NCBI GenBank assembly: GCA_023227835.1
Contig: JALOCI010000077.1
Coordinates: 1 to 10,021 of the forward strand
Source: Bacteroidales bacterium
Lineage (GTDB): Bacteria; Bacteroidota; Bacteroidia; Bacteroidales; UBA932
Direction: 5' to 3'
Length of the DNA: 10,021 nt
Position 1 is the stretch's first letter; each line of letters opens with the position of its first letter. Below, piece after piece: positions 6,255 to 10,021 of this stretch. The position numbers were made by a program, and so were the translations under genes. The notes beneath the pieces were generated by a model. That model was not told the DNA's origin, searched no databases, and saw only the letters and a list, made by a program, of their open reading frames with translations.

Positions 6255-7568
6255 TCAGACGAGGACGGTCCCGTCGACCGTCACGGTTTGGATTGCTCCC
6301 GCGAGCGTCGCGCGGAACTTGATGTCCGGCAGGATCCGGTTGGCCTTGTTCGCGGTCGAGATATCCGCGATCGCCGGGCTCGTCACCGTCCACCCGGAAG
6401 CGAGCAGGCCGTTACCTTGCGCCTGGGAAAGAATGCCGTAGATCGCGGACTCGATGATCCCGATCCCTTGCTGCGTGTAAGGGATCTTCTCGACGTTGAC
6501 GATCTGCGCCAGCACGGCTTCGCGGATGCGCGCCTTGAGCCACGCGATCCCGCGCGTGATATCGGCGAAGCGACCGGAGCAGGCAAACCCGTCGTAGGTA
6601 TGATTCACGCCCTGATCCGTAACATAGGTAAGGGCCCCGTTGGCGCGCAGGTTCGCGAAGTGCGCGGCGCTCCAAGCGTCCGGGGTCTGACCCGAGATCG
6701 CCTTGTGCGCCCACGTCGAAGAGCCCGGCGTCCGGCTGAACTGGCGCCCCATGATCCCCGCCTCGCCGCTCCCCTGCGAATCGCGCGTGACGAGAACCAC
6801 GGCATTGTGATTCGTGAGGGCGCGCAGGTCATAGGCAACGCCGTCGCTCTCCGTCGTGTTATCCGAGTCCAGCGAGGAGAACGCCGCGAGCTTGTCATTC
6901 GAGAGCGCCCACGCGGCCGCGGCCTTGATCTCCGCCGCCGAGGTACTGTCGATCAGGAGCCCATACCAGTCGGAGTCCAGGAGCACGCCCGCGGCGAGAT
7001 CCGTGGCGACGCCGGCATCGACCGAAACGTCGGCCATGGTCAGACCGAGAACATCCTTGACGTGGAACCGCGCCGCGCCAGGCGTCGTGAGCTTGATCGT
7101 GAGCTTCGTCTCGCCGTCCGTGATCGTCAGCCCGGTAATCGTTCCCAGGTCCGTCACGATGTCGTCGATGATGTCCGCGGCGGTGTCCCCCGTCTGGATC
7201 GTGACGTCGACTTCGTACTCCTTCCCCAGGTATTCGATCGTCATGAGCACGCGCTTACCCGCCGTCGTGTAAGCGGGAACGAATTCGATCTCCTGCGCGT
7301 TCGGCGCGGTGTCGCGGGGGATGATCTTCACGGGCCGAGCCGTGTGCGGATTCTGCGAAGCGATTGCGGCGACCTTGCGGTAAGCCTCGTCATTGACGGT
7401 AAAGCCGTCCGTCACCATGGCGGAGAGCCCCGCGGAGCTCGGCGCGTAAGCGCGCACCTCCGAGCTGAACGGCGCCTCCGCGAGGATCGCGATCGTCCCG
7501 AAGTCCTGGACGGCGGGCGTCGCGTCGTAGACAGTGATCGCAACGGAAACGGTGTCGTCGATGCTCAT
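6255..7568 (-). CDS. Contractile tail sheath protein, DUF3383 family
   Basis: A 437-residue protein starting at ATG 7568, which overlaps the upstream stop as ATGA and follows a GGAGGA ribosome site about ten bases away. The N-terminus 'DFGTIAILAE' (22-31) is the usual first strand of sheath proteins. An inserted beta-rich domain spans about 95-195, and 'DWYGLLID' (200-207) opens the subtilisin-like core region. The C-terminal domain carries the DUF3383 signature: 'FADITRGIAWLKARI' (334-348), 'KIPYTQQGIGIIESAI' (361-376), and 'ANRILPDIKFRATLAGAI' (409-426). The protein polymerises around the tail tube and contracts on attachment. It lies directly before the tube gene, as expected, with an 8-base gap. 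It is near the usual family length. The sheath call is well supported by family pattern and context. Confidence 0.9.
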   Translation of the reverse strand: MSIDDTVSVAITVYDATPAVQDFGTIAILAEAPFSSEVRAYAPSSAGLSAMVTDGFTVNDEAYRKVAAIASQNPHTARPVKIIPRDTAPNAQEIEFVPAYTTAGKRVLMTIEYLGKEYEVDVTIQTGDTAADIIDDIVTDLGTITGLTITDGETKLTIKLTTPGAARFHVKDVLGLTMADVSVDAGVATDLAAGVLLDSDWYGLLIDSTSAAEIKAAAAWALSNDKLAAFSSLDSDNTTESDGVAYDLRALTNHNAVVLVTRDSQGSGEAGIMGRQFSRTPGSSTWAHKAISGQTPDAWSAAHFANLRANGALTYVTDQGVNHTYDGFACSGRFADITRGIAWLKARIREAVLAQIVNVEKIPYTQQGIGIIESAIYGILSQAQGNGLLASGWTVTSPAIADISTANKANRILPDIKFRATLAGAIQTVTVDGTVLV

Positions 7569-8122
7569 GATTCGTCGTCCTCCGAGATCGTTTCCTCGGC
7601 AAGGGTGATGGCAGGGGGGAGATCAATCGGCGTGCCCTGGACCTTGACAGTCCCAATCGTTCCGACGGGCGCGGGGTCCGCGGCTTCGAGCACAATGCGA
7701 AGGAAGAGCTCGAAGGCGCGCGCTTGAATGTGCAGACCGCGATCGCGGTAGCGAAGATCGCGCATCGGACCGGCGTCGATCACGGCGCACTCGGCTTCGA
7801 GAAGCGCCTTCGGCCCGGCGAAACCTAGCTTTAGTTCGATGTCATTCGCGAGGGCAAGCGCGTCGCCCCGGATGCTGTCAACCCGAACCTGCACGGCAAC
7901 GTCGCGCATGGTCGAGCGCTTGCTCGTGTAGCTATCCCCGTCGGCCCCGAGAACTTCCCGCACGGGCACGGTTCGCACGTCCGAGATCGCGGTGAGCACG
8001 ACGAGCGGATCGGCGACCGTCTCGCCCCGCTCCGTCCACACGACGGCCGAAGCGTCGAGCCCGGCCGCCAGGGCCACGGCCGCCTTTACCGCGGCGCGGA
8101 AGGCTTCATAAGTCGTGCTCAT
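7565..8122 (-). CDS. Phage neck terminator protein, gp12-like
   Basis: A 185-residue protein. I chose ATG 8122 because it overlaps the upstream stop (ATGA) and has GAGGTGA just upstream; the same frame stays open to a TTG at 8188 inside the previous gene, which is less likely. An N-terminal helix (5-20) leads to 'DPLVVLTAISDVRTVPVREV' (split over 38-57), then 'STMRDVAVQVRVDSIRG' (70-86), a helix 'ALALANDIELKLG' (88-100) and strands at 112-120 and 130-145. This alternation, with a mid-protein arginine-bounded strand and an A-x-x-L-A helix, matches the neck-terminator gp12-like (tail terminator) fold that caps the tail tube below the connector. The C-terminal 35 residues (151-185) are low in structure and end acidic (EDDES). 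The context, between a tail-completion gene and the sheath gene, supports the call. Confidence 0.68.
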   Translation of the reverse strand: MSTTYEAFRAAVKAAVALAAGLDASAVVWTERGETVADPLVVLTAISDVRTVPVREVLGADGDSYTSKRSTMRDVAVQVRVDSIRGDALALANDIELKLGFAGPKALLEAECAVIDAGPMRDLRYRDRGLHIQARAFELFLRIVLEAADPAPVGTIGTVKVQGTPIDLPPAITLAEETISEDDES

Positions 8123-8586
8123 GGGGTCACCTCTGCGTCGCCGATGTAGTGGTTTCGCAGGACGCCGGTTTCGATCAGGGGCACCCAAGGCGGCTTGATA
8201 CCGCGCCGCTCTTTGCTTTTCTTGGTGCTCTCCGCGAGGTCGGGTTCGAGGTTGCCGAACGCGATGTGATTTCGCAAGCCCGCCGCCGCCTTGACGGCGA
8301 CCCGCTCCGCCGCGAGAGTGAACGCGGGCAAGTCGGCGCGACCTCGCGCCGCGATCTCAAATTGCTTGCTCGCGATCCCTACTAGATCGGCCTTAGTGAG
8401 ATCGAAGAACGAGCGGATCGGGGCGCGGTCGGGGACGTCCCCAAGCCCGAATTCGTGGATTTCCGCGAGCTCCCCGACCGTCATCCCGCCTTCGTGCTCG
8501 TCGCCTGGTTCCAAGATCCCGACGCGCACGTCGACCCGTCGCGGGAACGCGATCGGCTTGGTACGGACGGTGACTCGGGAGGCCAT
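8119..8586 (-). CDS. Tail-completion / virion morphogenesis protein (HK97 gp10 / Mu gpG type)
   Basis: A 155-residue protein starting at ATG 8586. It carries the marks of small tail-completion (neck) proteins: 'VDVRVGI' at 18-24, 'ELAEIHEFG' at 39-47, 'RAPIRSFFD' at 54-62, a helical middle with 'FGN' at 110-112, and near the end 'PPWVPLIETGVLRN' (132-145). The combination of 'iHEFG', 'iP/PiRsF' and 'PLI-TG-L' is characteristic of the HK97-gp10 and Mu-gpG-like families, which bind the top of the tail and join it to the head. The length is normal for the family. No Shine-Dalgarno precedes the ATG, because the preceding bases are a C-rich tandem repeat, so translation may depend on coupling or on another mechanism. 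Another ATG occurs at residue 35, but starting there would remove the conserved 'VGI' strand. The stop overlaps the next start as ATGA. Confidence 0.72.
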   Translation of the reverse strand: MASRVTVRTKPIAFPRRVDVRVGILEPGDEHEGGMTVGELAEIHEFGLGDVPDRAPIRSFFDLTKADLVGIASKQFEIAARGRADLPAFTLAAERVAVKAAAGLRNHIAFGNLEPDLAESTKKSKERRGIKPPWVPLIETGVLRNHYIGDAEVTP

Positions 8587-8593
8587 GGGGAAA

Positions 8594-8630
8594 GCTCGGG
8601 GGACAGGGCTCGGGGGACAGGGCTCGGGGG
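8594..8630. repeat. 14-bp tandem repeat, 2.6 copies, between connector and tail-completion genes
   Basis: The unit GCTCGGGGGACAGG (plus strand) occurs perfectly at 8594-8607 and 8608-8621, and the first nine bases occur again at 8622-8630. The array fills almost the whole 46-base gap between the stop of the connector gene (8633) and the ATG of the next gene (8586). On the transcribed strand it reads as C-rich blocks (CCCCCGAGC separated by CCTGT), so the mRNA ahead of the ATG has no purine-rich ribosome site. Confidence 0.9.
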
Positions 8631-8632
8631 GA

Positions 8633-8914
8633 TCAACCGACTCGAGACAGGCAACAGGCGTGAGCCTCTTGGAGCTCGCGAAGCCGGACCGCGTAAGTAG
8701 AGATCCCGGTCTTCGGATCGGCGAGCCCCGCCATGCGTCCGACAGGGCTCGTCGCGATTGCGTTCGCGGCCGTGAGGGCCACGGCTAGATCGCGCTCGTC
8801 GGTGTCCCAGGTATCCGCGACGATCGATTCGGCGGCGGTAAGGTGTGCCTCTACCGTCGCCGTGTCGGTCGGCGTGAATTCAGGGAAAAGACCGATGAAC
8901 GTGGCACGGGTCAC
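8633..8914 (-). CDS. DUF4054-like head-tail connector protein
   Basis: A 93-residue protein starting at GTG 8914, whose start overlaps the stop of the upstream gene as GTGA. The N-terminus (residues 5-14, FIGLFPEFTP) is the typical opening of DUF4054 proteins, the small helical adaptors that sit under the portal in many myo- and siphophages. It is followed by helices with the pattern 'V..HL..AE..V.D.W' (21-36) and 'RDLAVALTAANAIA' (41-54). A Gly-containing loop, an IST-Y turn (71-74) and a final helix (75-88) complete the fold. The family usually runs to about 110-140 residues, so this copy is short. The central loop, where an AH and a long variable insert are expected, looks abbreviated. A gp6-like connector is the main alternative. 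The gene ends at the edge of a 14-bp tandem repeat. Confidence 0.62.
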   Translation of the reverse strand: MTRATFIGLFPEFTPTDTATVEAHLTAAESIVADTWDTDERDLAVALTAANAIATSPVGRMAGLADPKTGISTYAVRLRELQEAHACCLSRVG

Positions 8915-9285
8915 TTGCGGTGGGCGTCCTTCGCGGGCTTGGTCGACGCCGTCTCCTCGGCGATCAGGCGGGCGAGCTCCTCCCGCACGATCTGGCGGAG
9001 CGCGTCGGACGACGGGAGCCCGTCACCCGGGGTATCCCCGCGCGCTTCGGCGCGGAAGCGCCGATCAGTCATGCTCGTTCGCATGATGTCCTGGAACTGG
9101 CGCCGCTTCTCTTCATACCGGCGCGAAAGCTCCTCCTGGGGAACTAGCTTCGCTTCCACCCGGGTCACGGTGTCCCCGGCTCCGCCGGCCTTGACGGCCG
9201 CGGCGGCCAACGCCTCCGCGCTTGCGGCGCGCGCCTCCGCGGCCTCGACCCGATCGATCAACTCCTTAACGGTGGGCTCCGACAT
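8911..9285 (-). CDS. Hypothetical coiled-coil protein of the head-neck region
   Basis: A 124-residue protein starting at ATG 9285, preceded by a good Shine-Dalgarno (CAGGAGAAGCC before ATG). Residues 1-32 are an Ala/Glu-rich helix with a heptad look. Residues 49-80 form a very charged helix rich in Arg and Glu, residues 81-92 are a Gly/Pro/Asp linker, and residues 93-112 form a third amphipathic helix. The C-terminus is Lys/Ala-rich. I recognise no family and no catalytic motif. It lies between a probable capsid-surface protein and the DUF4054-like connector and overlaps the latter by four bases, so it is very probably co-translated with it. An internal head protein, a small chaperone or a connector partner are all possible, and the sequence does not decide between them. 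Confidence 0.65.
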   Translation of the reverse strand: MSEPTVKELIDRVEAAEARAASAEALAAAAVKAGGAGDTVTRVEAKLVPQEELSRRYEEKRRQFQDIMRTSMTDRRFRAEARGDTPGDGLPSSDALRQIVREELARLIAEETASTKPAKDAHRK

Positions 9286-9296
9286 GGCTTCTCCTG

Positions 9297-10016
9297 TTAC
9301 GCGGCGCGCAGCTTGCGCGTGCCGACGAACTTGATCCCGGTCAGGACGAAATCGTCCCCATCGAGGGCCGCGTCCGGAACGAAGGTGAAAGACACCTTAC
9401 TCCCCGCGGGGAGCACGCCGGCCAGGACGGCCAGAGTCTCGTCCGTGATTACCGTCGTCGCGCCATTGAACGCGGTAGTAGAGCCGCCCGCGTCGGCGTC
9501 AGCATTGTAGGCGTCGCCAATCTCTTGCGCGAAGAGCGTCACGGTCCCGACCATGGCGTCATCAGTATCGCCCACGCGGAAGCCCTCGAAGTGCAGGACG
9601 ATCGCTTCCGCGTCGTCCCAGTCGGCCGGGATGTGTGCCTCCCCGGCGACGGTCGCGCGCTCGCCCCCGGTGCCATTCCACCGGATCCCGAGACACTCAG
9701 ACCCGACGAGCGAGAAGCCGTCGGCCGTGCCGCCGCCGAACGCGGGGATCGCGGCGCCCGTGCTCGCCCGGAGCGAGCCGAGCGGGACGACGAGCTCGGC
9801 CGCGGCCGACTTCGCGTCGACCTCGAGAGCACCGACCGCGGCCTCCAAGGCCGTGATGTCCGTCTCCGCCTGGAGAACGCCGGCAACGAGGCTCGCTTCC
9901 GCGCCGTCGCCCGTGGCGTAGGCGCTTGGATCGTCGAGCCCGTAGTCTACTAGCAACGCCGACGCATCGACGAGGGACAGAGGCCCGAGGCTCGGGACAG
10001 TGGGATTAGTTGCCAT
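9297..10016 (-). CDS. Probable capsid-associated (decoration or head-fibre-like) protein
   Basis: This is a 239-residue protein starting at ATG 10016, the most upstream gene in the window. I do not recognise a named family. Residues about 40-75 form an Ala/Glu/Asp-rich stretch that could be a short helix or coiled coil. From residue 75 onward the sequence is Gly/Asp-rich with alternating hydrophobic residues, as expected of a beta-sandwich. It is strongly acidic, has no cysteine except C108 and no signal peptide or membrane segment. It lies just before the head-tail connector genes, where phages of this layout usually carry the major capsid protein followed by a small decoration or fibre protein. 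The N-terminal helix plus C-terminal beta domain fits a trimeric capsid-surface protein, but that role is inferred from position and composition only. The coding call itself is firm: long frame, correct strand, and the next gene follows 11 bases later behind its own ribosome site. Confidence 0.6.
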   Translation of the reverse strand: MATNPTVPSLGPLSLVDASALLVDYGLDDPSAYATGDGAEASLVAGVLQAETDITALEAAVGALEVDAKSAAAELVVPLGSLRASTGAAIPAFGGGTADGFSLVGSECLGIRWNGTGGERATVAGEAHIPADWDDAEAIVLHFEGFRVGDTDDAMVGTVTLFAQEIGDAYNADADAGGSTTAFNGATTVITDETLAVLAGVLPAGSKVSFTFVPDAALDGDDFVLTGIKFVGTRKLRAA

Positions 10017-10021
10017 GGGAT

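Noticed and set aside
6288..7727. A 479-codon open frame on the plus strand opposite the sheath and neck-terminator genes.
   Set aside because: It is Arg/Asp-rich with no domain pattern and mirrors two well-supported minus-strand genes; such antisense frames are routine at this G+C content.
8123..8188. Longer neck-terminator protein starting at TTG 8188.
   Set aside because: The added 22 residues are an Arg-rich read-out of the upstream gene, whereas ATG 8122 overlaps the upstream stop and has a good ribosome site.
8594..8630. CRISPR-like array.
   Set aside because: The units are 14 bp and directly adjacent with no spacers, so it is a simple tandem repeat.

Overview
This window is a stretch of a tailed-phage genome (free phage or prophage) that runs entirely on the minus strand: thirteen genes plus one frame-shifted extension, packed with gaps of 0-46 bases or small overlaps. 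It holds the head-tail junction and most of the tail and baseplate module of a contractile-tailed (myovirus-type) phage. Base composition is high, about 65% G+C by sampling lines, GTG starts are common, and no host gene, integrase, tRNA or rRNA is visible. The host genus therefore cannot be named, nor can a lytic phage be told from an integrated one.

Read in transcription order (from 10021 down to 1), the layout is as follows. A probable capsid-associated protein (9297-10016) and a coiled-coil protein of unknown role (8911-9285) come first. The connector and neck genes follow: a DUF4054-like head-tail connector (8633-8914), a tail-completion protein of the HK97-gp10/Mu-gpG type (8119-8586) and a neck terminator gp12-like protein (7565-8122). 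Next are the DUF3383-type tail sheath (6255-7568), the DUF3277-type tail tube (5809-6246), the tail assembly chaperone with a -1 frame extension (5187-5767) and the tape measure (2747-5200). The baseplate set closes the window: a Dit-like/hub-associated protein (2023-2754), a plug protein like cyanophage Pam3 gp18 (1692-2018), the hub (794-1699), the Gp138/gpV-type spike (159-797) and the start of a gp25-like wedge protein (1-162, cut by the window edge).

The genes work as one assembly line. The connector, tail-completion and terminator proteins close the head and cap the tail. The tape measure, helped by the chaperone pair, sets the length of the tube, and the sheath contracts around it. The hub, plug, spike and wedge proteins form the baseplate that starts contraction. 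The module resembles the small set of tail genes known from minimal myophages such as Pam3.

The strongest non-routine signal is a canonical in-frame slippery heptamer (T TTT TTC on the coding strand, 5408-5414) in the chaperone gene. It sits exactly where a -1 shift would fuse the protein to a 73-residue extension, with a candidate hairpin 10 bases downstream. Other signals are a 14-bp tandem repeat occupying the ribosome-binding region of the tail-completion gene, an ungapped 99-residue tandem duplication in the tape measure, and a marked excess of GATC.
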